The position numbers and the translations under genes were made by a program. Positions 53,230 to 62,068 of a DNA stretch of 64,000 nt are shown piece after piece (the stretch's first letter is position 1; every line of letters starts with the position of its first letter). The stretch is from Butyricimonas paravirosa (GTDB lineage: Bacteria; Bacteroidota; Bacteroidia; Bacteroidales; Marinifilaceae), in contig NZ_CP043839.1 of the NCBI RefSeq assembly GCF_032878955.1, forward strand, positions 5,332,001 to 5,396,000, read 5' to 3'. The notes beneath the pieces were generated by a model that ran no database searches, was not told where the DNA came from, and saw only the letters and a program-made list of their open reading frames with translations.

Positions 53230-53595
53230 TTATTTATCGTGTGCTTTTTCTACTTCGGAAATGAGTTGTTTCAATTCTTCCAATGAAATGTCCTCTTCCT
53301 GCACGAGTGAAGATACGGCACTGAGGTACGAGTTGTTGAAGTATTTGCTGATCACGTTCTTCAAGGTGCCTTTGCGGAACTCTTCCTCACTAATGATTGC
53401 GTAATATTGATAGGTGTTCCCGTAAACTTCGTGAGCGAGATAACCTTTTTCTTCCAGCCCGCGCACGATGGTGGATAACGTGTTGAAATGCGGTTTCGGG
53501 TCTTCGTAAAATGCAAGCATCTGTTTCACGAATAGAGGGCCTTTCTCCCAGAAAAAGCCCATGATTTCTTCTTCTTTGCTAGTTAATCCTTTCAT
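53230..53595 (-). CDS. BlaI/MecI/CopY-type transcriptional repressor
   Basis: A 121-residue winged-helix repressor: LTSKEEEIMGFFWEKGPLFVKQML is the first helix pair, NTLSTIVRGLEEKGYLAHE the recognition helix and wing, and the C-terminal helix region mediates dimerisation. It is 7 bp upstream of the M56 protease gene in the same transcript, the usual order. Palindromic TAGTT/AACTA boxes upstream are the likely operator, giving autoregulation. The signal is unknown; no beta-lactamase gene is nearby. Confidence 0.92.
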   Translation of the reverse strand: MKGLTSKEEEIMGFFWEKGPLFVKQMLAFYEDPKPHFNTLSTIVRGLEEKGYLAHEVYGNTYQYYAIISEEEFRKGTLKNVISKYFNNSYLSAVSSLVQEEDISLEELKQLISEVEKAHDK

Positions 53596-53618
53596 GGTTT
53601 ATTTCTTTTGCAACAAAG

Positions 53619-53656
53619 AACTAAAATATTTAGTTTTAAAACTAATTTTTATAGTT
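53619..53656 (-). promoter_or_regulatory. Probable BlaI operator
   Basis: A perfect 16-bp palindrome TTAGTTTTAAAACTAA (53630-53645) overlaps further boxes AACTA (53619-53623) and TAGTT (53652-53656). The array lies just upstream of the repressor start at 53595. Confidence 0.6.
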
Positions 53657-53784
53657 AATAAACTTTAAACTCTAGTTTTGATTTGTTATTCTTTTATTTT
53701 TAGATATTTAATCTTGTATTTTACCCGGATCGGTAGAATGTATATTTAATTTTAATGGAGGGTAGGAAGTCCTGTAAAAATGTC

Positions 53785-53792
53785 TATATTTG
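53785..53792 (+). promoter_or_regulatory. Possible -7 box of the NfeD/flotillin operon
   Basis: TATATTTG fits TAnnTTTG, 58 bp before the NfeD-like start; no clear -33 box. Confidence 0.4.
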
Positions 53793-53849
53793 TGTAGTAG
53801 TGTGCTTGTGGGGAAGTTAGTGAATATCGTCTAATTAAAATTGAATGTA

Positions 53850-54425
53850 ATGGAAGAATGGTGGAGTTCTCTGGGGTTATTTATGCAATCGGTGTGGTGC
53901 ATCACGCTATTTGCCAGTTTGGTATTTGTTATCCAGACAATCATGACTTTTATCGGGATGGATACGGATGGGGGGATGGATGTTGACGTGAGTGCGGATA
54001 CAGCGACTGACGGGGATAGCGGTCCTTTCCAGTTATTTACTTTCCGTAATTTCATCAATTTCCTACTGGGGTTCGGTTGGTCGATCATCTCTTTTGAAAA
54101 AGCGATAGAAAACCAGTTCGTGTTGATTCTCGTGTCGGCCGTGATCGGTGTGTTGCTAGTGATGGCCGTGATGGCTATTTTCAGATTCATGAGCCGCATG
54201 GAACAAAGCGGGACGATCAACATGGCAAATGCCGTGGGGTGCAAAGGGAACGTGTACCTGAAGATTCCGGGAGAAAAACGGGGAGAGGGGAAAGTACAAA
54301 TCTCGATACAGGGAGCCATCCGGGAATTTGATGCCCTGACAGCAGGCGAGGAATTGGAGACGGGAGCCCCGATTCGGGTCGTGGAAGTGATAAACGACAA
54401 CACCTTACTGGTGGAGCGTTTTTAA
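53850..54425 (+). CDS. NfeD-like membrane protein with OB fold
   Basis: A 191-residue membrane protein. Helices at about 14-36, 66-80 and 87-110 are followed by an OB-fold-like soluble domain (125-191: NAVGCKGNVYLKIPGEKRGEGKVQISIQG, then APIRVVEVINDNTLLVERF), typical of NfeD/YuaF proteins. Such proteins almost always accompany a flotillin gene, here 30 bp downstream. ATG 53850 was chosen over a TTG three codons upstream. Role: membrane domain organisation with flotillin. Confidence 0.8.
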   Translation: MEEWWSSLGLFMQSVWCITLFASLVFVIQTIMTFIGMDTDGGMDVDVSADTATDGDSGPFQLFTFRNFINFLLGFGWSIISFEKAIENQFVLILVSAVIGVLLVMAVMAIFRFMSRMEQSGTINMANAVGCKGNVYLKIPGEKRGEGKVQISIQGAIREFDALTAGEELETGAPIRVVEVINDNTLLVERF

Positions 54426-54455
54426 ATGACTATTTATTATTAATCTTAGGAATAT

Positions 54456-55913
54456 ATGGAAAGTATGGAAGGTAGTTTGTATTTGATTGTCGCCATCGTG
54501 GCGGTGTTATTTGTTACGTTTGCGGCTATATTGTCCCGTTATAAACGTTGTCCGTCAGACAAGATTCTTGTCGTGTACGGGCGGACCGGTAAGAATGCGA
54601 CCGGGGGAGTGAGTTCCGCACGTTGTATTCATGGAGGGGCGGCTTTTATCTGGCCGGTGTTCCAGAGTTTTTCATTTCTGGACTTGACTCCGATCTCTAT
54701 CGAGTGTAATTTGACGAACGCTTTAAGTAAACAGAATATACGGGTAGATGTGCCTTGTCGTTTTACGGTGGGTATTTCTACCGAACCGGATAGCATGACG
54801 AATGCGGCAGAGCGTTTGTTGGGGCAACGGCAGGAAAATATTCAGGATTTGGCCAAGGATATTCTTTTCGGGCAGTTACGTTTGGTGATTGCCACGATGG
54901 ATATTGAGGAAATCAATTCCGACCGGGATAAATTCTTGGCTAACGTGAGTGCTAACGTGGAGGCCGAGTTACGGAAGATCGGTTTGAAACTGATCAACGT
55001 GAACGTGACCGACTTGCGGGATGAGTCCGGGTATATCGAGGCTTTGGGAAAAGAAGCAGCAGCGAAAGCGATCAATGATGCCAAGAAGAGCGTGGCCGAG
55101 CAGAATCGATTTGGAGAGATCGGTAAAGCCGAGGCAGATCGGGATAAAGATATTCGTATTGCGGAAACCGTGCGGGACACTCGTATCCGGACGGCCGAGG
55201 CTAATGCAACCGCGGTGGAGGGAGAAAACAATGCCAAGATTTTAATTGCCGATTCGGATGCCATCCGTCGGGAGAGAGAGGCCGAGGCTGCCCGTAAAGC
55301 TATCGCGGCAGAGAAAGTGCAGGCTGCAAAGGCTTTGGAAGAGGCGTACATGGCAGAGAAAGAGGCCGAGATTGCTCGTGCCGAAAGAGAAAAAGCCACA
55401 CAAGCGGCTAATATCGTGGTTCCCGCACAGATTGACAAAGAGAAAGCGATTATAGATGCTGAGGCCGAGGCGGAACGTTTGCGCCGGTTGGCGAAAGGAG
55501 AGGCTGATGCCATTTTTGCCAAGATGGATGCCGAGGCACGAGGTTTATACGAGGTGCTGACAAAACAGGCGGAAGGATATGCCCAAATCGTGAAAGCCGC
55601 CGCCGGAGATCCCGACAAGGCGGTGATGATGTTGATTACCGATAAGTTGCCGGAGCTGGTGAGAACACAAGTGGAGGCTGTTAAGAATATCAAGATCGAT
55701 AAGGTTACCGTTTGGGATGGCAATAATGCCGGGAACGGGAATACCTCCACGGCGAACTTCATCTCGGGGATGATGAAATCAGTTCCCCCGTTGAATGATT
55801 TGTTTAACATGGCCGGGCTGAATCTACCGACTTTCCTGAAAGGTGCCGCCACGGAAGAGAAAACCACGGATGCCGGACAACAGGATGAGATCGTTGAAGA
55901 AGTTGAGAAGTAG
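54456..55913 (+). CDS. floT: Flotillin-like SPFH protein
   Basis: A 485-residue flotillin. An N-terminal membrane segment (about 7-26) leads into the SPFH/PHB domain (KILVVYGRTGKNATGGVSSARC, GLKLINVNVTDLRDESGYIEALG), then a long Ala/Glu-rich coiled coil (about 205-385) with the EA-repeats typical of flotillins, and a C-terminal Gly/Asn-rich part. It oligomerises at the inner membrane and organises functional microdomains. Gene order NfeD-flotillin is the classical one. Antisense frames over the coiled coil are composition artefacts. Confidence 0.92.
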   Translation: MESMEGSLYLIVAIVAVLFVTFAAILSRYKRCPSDKILVVYGRTGKNATGGVSSARCIHGGAAFIWPVFQSFSFLDLTPISIECNLTNALSKQNIRVDVPCRFTVGISTEPDSMTNAAERLLGQRQENIQDLAKDILFGQLRLVIATMDIEEINSDRDKFLANVSANVEAELRKIGLKLINVNVTDLRDESGYIEALGKEAAAKAINDAKKSVAEQNRFGEIGKAEADRDKDIRIAETVRDTRIRTAEANATAVEGENNAKILIADSDAIRREREAEAARKAIAAEKVQAAKALEEAYMAEKEAEIARAEREKATQAANIVVPAQIDKEKAIIDAEAEAERLRRLAKGEADAIFAKMDAEARGLYEVLTKQAEGYAQIVKAAAGDPDKAVMMLITDKLPELVRTQVEAVKNIKIDKVTVWDGNNAGNGNTSTANFISGMMKSVPPLNDLFNMAGLNLPTFLKGAATEEKTTDAGQQDEIVEEVEK

Positions 55914-55953
55914 GGGAGATTCTAACTTTTAGTTTCGTTTTTTCGTTTACTAA

Positions 55954-56002
55954 TAATTACCTTTGTGGTATACTCCAATCGGGTATATGACAAAGGTAAT
56001 TA
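55954..56002 (+). promoter_or_regulatory. 13-bp inverted repeat over the tsaE promoter
   Basis: TAATTACCTTTGT (55954-55966) and ACAAAGGTAATTA (55990-56002) are perfect inverse copies 23 bp apart. The left arm includes TACCTTTG (55958-55965), a -7 box for tsaE; the right arm carries the mirror-image box on the minus strand. Confidence 0.5.
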
Positions 56003-56029
56003 ATCAATTCATAAAATAGAGGAAAGTTT

Positions 56030-56452
56030 ATGCGCTGGATAATTGACGGTGTTGATGATTTGAATCGGGTAGCAAAAGAGTTTTTGGAAAGGACCGGAAA
56101 TAACACAATATATGCCTTGTACGGGCCGATGGGAGTGGGAAAGACCACTTTCGTGAAAGCGGTAGCCGGGTGTTTGGGGATAGAGGATGATGTGAATTCC
56201 CCGACGTTCGCTATCGTAAATGAGTATCTGACGGCCACGGGCGACTCGGTTTTTCATTTCGATTTCTATCGGGTGAAGAATATTGAGGAGGCCATGGACT
56301 TCGGTTACGAGGAATATTTTTATAGCGGGAATCGTTGTTTTATCGAGTGGCCGGAGATGGTGGAGCCTCTGTTACCGGAAAACACGTTGATATGCAAGTT
56401 TTCCGAACTGGCAGATGGCCGGAGAGAATTGGTGATTGAAGAAAAACTTTAA
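56030..56452 (+). CDS. tsaE: TsaE, ATPase of tRNA threonylcarbamoyladenosine synthesis
   Basis: A 140-residue P-loop ATPase required with TsaB, TsaC and TsaD for the t6A37 modification of ANN-decoding tRNAs. Walker A is GPMGVGKT (32-39), followed by the family motif VNSPTFAIVNEY and HFDFYRVKNIEEAMDFGYEEYF. Normal length. It is followed by alanine dehydrogenase after 10 bp. Confidence 0.94.
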   Translation: MRWIIDGVDDLNRVAKEFLERTGNNTIYALYGPMGVGKTTFVKAVAGCLGIEDDVNSPTFAIVNEYLTATGDSVFHFDFYRVKNIEEAMDFGYEEYFYSGNRCFIEWPEMVEPLLPENTLICKFSELADGRRELVIEEKL

Positions 56453-56462
56453 AGTGTAGGTT

Positions 56463-57683
56463 ATGGATAACTCGGGTAAATTATTGGGAGCCCAAATTAA
56501 TCGGGAGTGGTTTCTATATCAGGAAAAAGAGGTATTCGGGGAATACCGGCAGAAGCGATTGACAATCGGTTTACCGAACGAGACCGAGCGACGGGAAAAC
56601 CGGGTGTGTTTAACCCCGGAGGCCGTGGCCATGATGGTTGATATGGGGCATACGATAATGATACAACGAGGAGCTGGAGAGGCAGCACATTACCATGACC
56701 GGGAGTACGCCGATGCGGGAGCCCAGATGTTGGATACCTGCGAGGAAGTGTACACGGCGGATATTATACTGAAACCGACTCCGGTGATGCAGGCAGACGT
56801 GGAGATGATGCATGATCGGCAGGTTATACTGTCACCGATCGAGCTTTTCGAGTTACGAAAAGAGGCTGTCGTGGAGATGATGCAGAAGAAAGTGACGGCT
56901 GTCGGGTTCGATATTCTGAAAGACGAGAACGGGGTTTATCCCGTGGTGCAGATGATGAGTGAGATTTCTGGAAGTTCGGCAATCATGATTGCCAGCGAGT
57001 ACTTGAGCAATTCTCGGGAAGGGAAAGGTATCTTGCTGGGAGGGGTGACGGGAATCACTCCAGCCGAGGTGGTTATCTTGGGAGCCGGAACTTTGGGGGA
57101 ATATGCGGCTCGCACGGCGTTGGCTTTGGGGGCTGAGGTGAAAGTGTTCGATCATTCGCTGGAGCGTCTACGCCGGATAAATCATTGTCTGGGACAACGG
57201 GTATATACTTCTGTTTTTCATAAGCCGGTTTTGGAACGGGCGTTGTTGTCTGCCGACGTGCTGATCGGGGCTTTGCGTTTCTTCGATGATGATTTCGGGA
57301 TTACCGTGTCCGAAGAACAGGTAAGGTTGATGAAACAGGGGGCGGTGATCGTGGATATGTCCATTGAACATGGTGGATGTATTGAAACATCAGGGCCAAC
57401 GACTCATGAGAACCCGACGTATGTATATAACGGGGTAATCCACTATTGTGTCCCGAATGTCCCGTCGAGAGTGGCTCGTACGGCATCTATCGCTTATAGT
57501 AATTTATTCACTCCTTTATTTGATAAGATTTCCCGGGCGGGAGGCTTTAATACTGCCATAAAAAATGATGCGGGATTACGGCATGGCGTGTATGTTTATA
57601 ATGGCGTGTTGACGAAACGGGTGATTGCCGATCGCTATGGATTGGTTTCCAGGGATATTGATTTATTGATGGCTGCTTTCTAA
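56463..57683 (+). CDS. ald: Alanine dehydrogenase
   Basis: A 406-residue NAD-dependent dehydrogenase interconverting L-alanine and pyruvate plus ammonia. N-terminal AlaDh/PNT domain: TIGLPNETERRENRVCLTPEAV and IQRGAGEAAHYHDREY. C-terminal Rossmann domain: VVILGAGTLGEYAARTALALGAEVKVFDHS. VNGE-like later motifs (VPNVPSRVARTASIAYSN) support the family. It is about 35 residues longer at the N-terminus than Bacillus Ald. Co-transcribed with tsaE; its stop abuts the stop of the convergent lactate permease. Confidence 0.9.
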   Translation: MDNSGKLLGAQINREWFLYQEKEVFGEYRQKRLTIGLPNETERRENRVCLTPEAVAMMVDMGHTIMIQRGAGEAAHYHDREYADAGAQMLDTCEEVYTADIILKPTPVMQADVEMMHDRQVILSPIELFELRKEAVVEMMQKKVTAVGFDILKDENGVYPVVQMMSEISGSSAIMIASEYLSNSREGKGILLGGVTGITPAEVVILGAGTLGEYAARTALALGAEVKVFDHSLERLRRINHCLGQRVYTSVFHKPVLERALLSADVLIGALRFFDDDFGITVSEEQVRLMKQGAVIVDMSIEHGGCIETSGPTTHENPTYVYNGVIHYCVPNVPSRVARTASIAYSNLFTPLFDKISRAGGFNTAIKNDAGLRHGVYVYNGVLTKRVIADRYGLVSRDIDLLMAAF

Positions 57684-59087
57684 TTACCCTATAAAGACTA
57701 TAATTCCTAATAATACTCCATACACCAGTGCATAGGGAAAAGCTCGTTTCAAGATTTCCCCTTCTTGGCCTTGTAATTGACATGCGGAGGCGGCAATGGC
57801 AATACTCTGGGGTGAGATAATTTTCCCGGCAGTAGTGCCTGTGGTGTTGGCGGCGGCAAGCCAAGAAGGAGCGATGTCCATGTTTGCGGCGATTCCTGCT
57901 TGCAACTTCCCGAAAAGAATGTTTGCCGAAGTACCACTACCCGTGATAAATGTTCCTATTTCCCCGACCAGAGGGGACCAGAAAGCGTAATACTTCCCGG
58001 AGATGGAAGTGAGTGTGTTGGCCAGTAATTGCACCATGCCGGATATTTCCATGAGTGCGGATATACTGACCAAGGCGATAACCATAATAATGGTACTGCG
58101 GATTTGTACGAGAGTTTGGCCTAGTAACGTGAATTGTCTGCTTGTCGTTATACCCTGTATTTGTCCCCCGATAAAAGCTCCGGCAAAAAGCAATAAACTC
58201 GTTGCCTTGAAATTGAAGGGAATAGCTAGTAATATAAAGAAAATGATAAGGCCGTAGACACTCCACGCTTGGTATATTTGCCGGGGCGAGTGTTTCGTGG
58301 GAATTGTGTCACTTTTTTTGTTCCATTTACTCCATGCGATAATAATAATGATGGAACAAATACTGCCTAGAATGGCTGGCATCTCCGGACCGAGATATAC
58401 GGCCGTGGCGTATTGTGCTAGGAAGGATACGCCCCCGACAATCGTACCGAGCAAGATGTTCTTGAGTAAAGCTTGGCGGCGTCTGTCGGCCAATATAGCC
58501 AAAGTTATCGGGATCAAGAATATAAAAGGATATAATTGTTGAATGGTAGCCTTACACAATTCAGGTAACGGGCAGCCGGTCTCTTCCATGAGAACGGTTT
58601 CCGCGATACCGACGGCCCCGAAGGTTGTGGGTTCACTGTTGGCGATGAGGCTCACGAGTACGGCGAACAACGGGCGAAATCCCAGCGTTACGAGTATGGC
58701 TGCCGGGATGGCGACCGAGGTCCCGTAGCCGGCCATTCCTTCCAGTAGCCCCCCGAACCCCCACGTGATCAGTAATACCTGTACACTCCTGTCCGTGGAA
58801 ATCGTTGCCAGTTGGTCTTTTAACACTTCAATCTTGCCGGAATCCAGTAGAATATTATAGCTAAACACGGCCATCCAGATAACGGAAAGAATGGTGATAC
58901 AAGCACGTGTGGTACTGTTTATTAAAGTGAAACCGATCTCTTGCGCGGGTATACCAAAGGCGAAAGTGGCCAACATAACGGTAATAACAAGGGTAAGCAG
59001 ACTACTCTTATCTCCGGGCCACTTGCATATCCCCATGGATATGACCAGTATAACCATTGGCAGTAAGGCAAACAAGATTTCGAACAT
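57684..59087 (-). CDS. lctP: L-lactate permease family transporter
   Basis: A 467-residue polytopic protein with about 12 hydrophobic segments. SLIANSEPTTFGAVGIAE and the GFGGLLEGMAGYGTSVAIPAAIL segment are the hallmarks of LctP, and GTFITGSGTSANILFGKLQ lies in the C-terminal half. It transports L-lactate or glycolate with protons. It is somewhat shorter than E. coli LctP (about 550). It lies downstream of the GmhB-like gene by 18 bp and could form an operon with it and holA. The neighbouring Ald makes pyruvate, giving a loose link to lactate metabolism. Confidence 0.9.
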   Translation of the reverse strand: MFEILFALLPMVILVISMGICKWPGDKSSLLTLVITVMLATFAFGIPAQEIGFTLINSTTRACITILSVIWMAVFSYNILLDSGKIEVLKDQLATISTDRSVQVLLITWGFGGLLEGMAGYGTSVAIPAAILVTLGFRPLFAVLVSLIANSEPTTFGAVGIAETVLMEETGCPLPELCKATIQQLYPFIFLIPITLAILADRRRQALLKNILLGTIVGGVSFLAQYATAVYLGPEMPAILGSICSIIIIIAWSKWNKKSDTIPTKHSPRQIYQAWSVYGLIIFFILLAIPFNFKATSLLLFAGAFIGGQIQGITTSRQFTLLGQTLVQIRSTIIMVIALVSISALMEISGMVQLLANTLTSISGKYYAFWSPLVGEIGTFITGSGTSANILFGKLQAGIAANMDIAPSWLAAANTTGTTAGKIISPQSIAIAASACQLQGQEGEILKRAFPYALVYGVLLGIIVFIG

Positions 59088-59105
59088 GACGTATCGTTAG
59101 ACTTC

Positions 59106-59597
59106 TTATTGCTTGAGAATGGAGTCTATAACCGGGGTTAAGTCACTGTTTTTAGGTATTTTAATTCCCCGGATTCCGGCAGCCTCCGCCGCCTCGATGT
59201 CCCGTGAACCGTCCCCGATTAACCACGAGGCAGATTTGTCGATGTCAAACTCCCGGATAGCCTGTTCGATCATGTAAGGCGATGGTTTGCGGCACTTACA
59301 GGGGGCAATGCTGCTGTGATGAGGGCAGTAGTATATTTTATCCACGTGCGCCCCGTGTTTTTCCAGTTCTTTGCACATATGAACGTGAAGGTTGTCCACG
59401 TCTTCGATCGTGTACTCCCCTTTAGCGACCCCGCCTTGATTGGTAACCACGATAATCAAATAACCCGCCTCGTTCAGTCGACGAATTCCGTCGATAACAC
59501 CGGGATTGAAAACGAAGTCTTCAACCTTATATATGTAATAATGACCTTCATCAGAATTAATGGTCCCGTCCCGATCCAGAAATATAGCCTTGTTCAT
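59106..59597 (-). CDS. gmhB: HAD-IIIA phosphatase, GmhB-like (heptose bisphosphate phosphatase)
   Basis: A 163-residue HAD phosphatase. FLDRDGTIN holds the nucleophile Asp8 and Asp10, VVTNQGGVAKGE is motif II, and the zinc-binding loop CPHHSSIAPCKCRKP is diagnostic of GmhB, which dephosphorylates heptose 1,7-bisphosphate for LPS core synthesis. SWLIGDGSRDIEAA is motif IV. I chose ATG 59597; 18 more residues are open upstream but derive from the intergenic ACTTGTAACTTG repeat. LPS genes are not adjacent. Confidence 0.88.
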   Translation of the reverse strand: MNKAIFLDRDGTINSDEGHYYIYKVEDFVFNPGVIDGIRRLNEAGYLIIVVTNQGGVAKGEYTIEDVDNLHVHMCKELEKHGAHVDKIYYCPHHSSIAPCKCRKPSPYMIEQAIREFDIDKSASWLIGDGSRDIEAAEAAGIRGIKIPKNSDLTPVIDSILKQ

Positions 59598-59663
59598 TTT
59601 AGATTTTATCTTTCCAACTTGTAACTTGTCAACTTGTAACCAAAAATTCACCTGTGGCGAATT

Positions 59664-60674
59664 TCAATGCATTATCTTAAATATTAACTCCTTCAAAAGC
59701 TCGCCGTCAGAAATGTTAGCGTTACCGACACCTTTTGATTTGAGGTCGTACTCCCGTAACCAAGAGATAATATTGGCACATTTCATGGCGTTATATCGTT
59801 TCGCTCCTTCCGTGTAATCTTTCAGAAAATAGGGATTGATACCCAGTAACCGGGCCATTTCTTGCTGGTTTGGGGTACTTTTCTTCTGGTAGTGGTACGT
59901 CAGCAGGTTCAGAAAGTACCGGAACAACATACTGATCGTGAGAACCAGAGGGTTGTTCTTGGGATTAGCCTCGAAATAATTCACGATACGGTTTGCTTTC
60001 AGGTGATCCATCTGTATGATGGCCGCCGTGAGTTCGAACGTGTTGAATTCCTTGCTAATCCCCGTGTGTTCTTCCACCAGATTCTCCTTGATTTCACCGC
60101 CACCGGGAAGTAGGAGCATGAGCTTGTCCAGTTCGTTGGCCACCTTGCTCAAATCGTTCCCCAGACTTTCTGCGAGAATACCCGCGGCTTTCAGAGAAAT
60201 CATGTATTTCTTGTCTTTGCAGTACGAGATAATCCAGTCCGGGATCTTGTTGTCGTAAAGTTTGGCCGACTCGAAATAGATGCAATGCGAAGAACTGCTT
60301 AATTTTTTGAAAACTCCTTTACGTTTATCCGGTTTCTTGTTTTTATAGAGAAACACGAGGATCGTTGTCGGTTGAAGATGATCAATATAAGGCAGTAAAT
60401 TCTCGAAATCCCGGATATTCTGGGCCTCCTTGACTATGACAACCTGACGTTGTGACATCATGGGAAAGCGGCGGGCCGTGTCGGTCACGGTGGTCATGGA
60501 GACATCGTTCCCGTACAATATCGTTTGGTTAAACGCCTTCTCGTCCTCCGTGAGGGCGTTTTTCTCGATGCGTGTCGCTATATCGTCCAAAAAATAGGAC
60601 TCTTCTCCCGATAGAAAGTAAATCGGGGCATATTTCCCTGCTTTTAAATCTGCAACTATCTCTTCGTATTTCAT
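59664..60674 (-). CDS. holA: DNA polymerase III subunit delta
   Basis: A 336-residue clamp-loader subunit that opens the sliding clamp. The N-terminus (GKYAPIYFLSGEESYFLDDIATRIEKNAL) and the conserved FPMMSQRQVVIVKEAQNI, LVFLYKNKKPDKRKGVFKKL and FNTFELTAAI segments fit HolA. Length is normal. An AT-rich, repeat-bearing gap of 66 bp separates it from the GmhB-like gene. Confidence 0.92.
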   Translation of the reverse strand: MKYEEIVADLKAGKYAPIYFLSGEESYFLDDIATRIEKNALTEDEKAFNQTILYGNDVSMTTVTDTARRFPMMSQRQVVIVKEAQNIRDFENLLPYIDHLQPTTILVFLYKNKKPDKRKGVFKKLSSSSHCIYFESAKLYDNKIPDWIISYCKDKKYMISLKAAGILAESLGNDLSKVANELDKLMLLLPGGGEIKENLVEEHTGISKEFNTFELTAAIIQMDHLKANRIVNYFEANPKNNPLVLTISMLFRYFLNLLTYHYQKKSTPNQQEMARLLGINPYFLKDYTEGAKRYNAMKCANIISWLREYDLKSKGVGNANISDGELLKELIFKIMH

Positions 60675-60744
60675 AAGGCAAAAGTAATAAACTTTAAATT
60701 CTGATCATATCAAAGAGTGGTAATTTTAGTGCCAAGAACAGGAT

Positions 60745-61341
60745 TTATCGCCGGGTGATGTGAGAAGGGCCTCCTTTTTCGATCGAGCGCACGATCTGCT
60801 CGATTTCCCGGTCCCGCCCGTTCGGTTCGTAATCGGCTTTTAGGTTATTCCCGAACAACAAGGCCAGCGATTGCCAAAAATAGGCATTTACCGTACCCTT
60901 GTACTCCTTGATGTGATTGAACGACGTGTTGTTTGTCTCCCGGTAGATCAGGCGAACGAGAATCTTCCCTTGCGTGACGGTCAGTTTCATCAACGGTTGC
61001 TTGAACGTGTGCATGAGTTCCTTGTACTCTTTCTTGATAATCTGCTTCCGTTTTGCCTCGGAATCCGTTTGCGCTAGTTTATTTTCAATCTCGTTGATCT
61101 TGGCGGCAGCTATTTTCGCGTACGGGAACACCTTTCTCACGTTATAAACCATCCTTTGATTCCGTTGTTGCTGGCGAGCGTATTTCCGGGGATTCTTCAA
61201 TCGGGCGACGACATCTACTTCATGGAGAAGAACATGGGGTACGGTATCACTGCCCATAATCACGGACGGGACAACACTCTGCGCTGTTGCAAAGCTGTTA
61301 ATAAATAAAGATAGGAGTGATATGATAAATATTTTGCACAT
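60745..61341 (-). CDS. DUF4294 family exported protein
   Basis: A 198-residue exported protein with an N-terminal signal peptide (cleavage near FATAQS). The conserved block (VDVVARLKNPRKYARQQQRNQRMVYNVRKVFPYAKIAA, then LIYRETNNTSFNHIKEYKGTVNAYFWQSLALLFGNNLK) defines DUF4294, a Bacteroidetes family without known function. It is transcribed away from yqgE with a short shared promoter region. Confidence 0.85.
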   Translation of the reverse strand: MCKIFIISLLSLFINSFATAQSVVPSVIMGSDTVPHVLLHEVDVVARLKNPRKYARQQQRNQRMVYNVRKVFPYAKIAAAKINEIENKLAQTDSEAKRKQIIKKEYKELMHTFKQPLMKLTVTQGKILVRLIYRETNNTSFNHIKEYKGTVNAYFWQSLALLFGNNLKADYEPNGRDREIEQIVRSIEKGGPSHITRR

Positions 61342-61373
61342 TTTTATATCTTTGCATTAACGCTTTATCAATA

Positions 61374-61394
61374 CAAAGTTAGTAGATATATTTG
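61374..61394. promoter_or_regulatory. Divergent -7 boxes between DUF4294 and yqgE
   Basis: Plus strand TATATTTG (61387-61394) lies 21 bp before yqgE with TTTA at about -33; minus strand TAACTTTG (61374-61381) lies 33 bp before DUF4294. Confidence 0.5.
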
Positions 61395-61414
61395 ACTTGT
61401 AAAAATATTAATTA

Positions 61415-62005
61415 GTGGAAAAGGAATTTCAGGATCTGTTTCAGATACGTCACAATGATGACCGTGTTGAGGTGGGAAAGGTGTTGATTGCAGAACCTTT
61501 TCTGGAAGGTAAATATTTTAACCGTTCCGTGGTCTACATGGTGGAACATGATCCGAGCGGGAGCGTGGGTTTTGTATTGAATAAGCCGTTACCTTACACG
61601 ACTTCCGAGTTGGTAAAAGAACTCGAAGGCGTACATTTCCCCGTGTACATTGGTGGTCCCGTGGAGCGTAATCAGTTGTATTACATCCATCGGCGAAATG
61701 ACATTCCGGACTCGGAAGAGATTGCGAAGGGGATATACTGGGGTGGTGATTTTAAGGCTTTGACGGAGATGTTGAAAGCCGGAAAGGTATTGGAAGGAGA
61801 GATTCGTTTCTTTGCAGGGTATAGTGGCTGGACGGATAGCCAGTTGGAGAATGAATTGAAGGAGAATTCTTGGATGGTGGGGACGATTCCTACCGACACG
61901 CTGTTTACCATCCCGAACGAGGGATTATGGGAACAAGCCATGAGTTCTCTGGGGGGAAGATACAAGCTGTGGGCGAATTTCCCGGAAGACCCGATTCTTA
62001 ATTAA
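61415..62005 (+). CDS. yqgE: YqgE/AlgH family protein
   Basis: A 196-residue cytoplasmic protein of the YqgE/AlgH (DUF179) family. Typical stretches: VGKVLIAEPFLEGKYFNRSVVYMVEHD, SVGFVLNKPL, YIGGPVERNQLYYIH, and FFAGYSGWTDSQLENELKENSWM. Its biochemical role is not settled. The start is a GTG at 61415; no ATG fits the family N-terminus. It is a single gene with its own promoter. Confidence 0.92.
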   Translation: MEKEFQDLFQIRHNDDRVEVGKVLIAEPFLEGKYFNRSVVYMVEHDPSGSVGFVLNKPLPYTTSELVKELEGVHFPVYIGGPVERNQLYYIHRRNDIPDSEEIAKGIYWGGDFKALTEMLKAGKVLEGEIRFFAGYSGWTDSQLENELKENSWMVGTIPTDTLFTIPNEGLWEQAMSSLGGRYKLWANFPEDPILN

Positions 62006-62068
62006 TTGAAAATTGAGAATTGACAATTGAAAATGAAGACGATTTGATGAGTTTGGAGATTAGAGGGG

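Noticed and set aside
54842..55867. A 341-codon open frame antisense to the flotillin gene
   Set aside because: It mirrors the Ala/Glu-rich coiled coil, giving a Ser/Ala-rich product with no start context or family features; a composition artefact.
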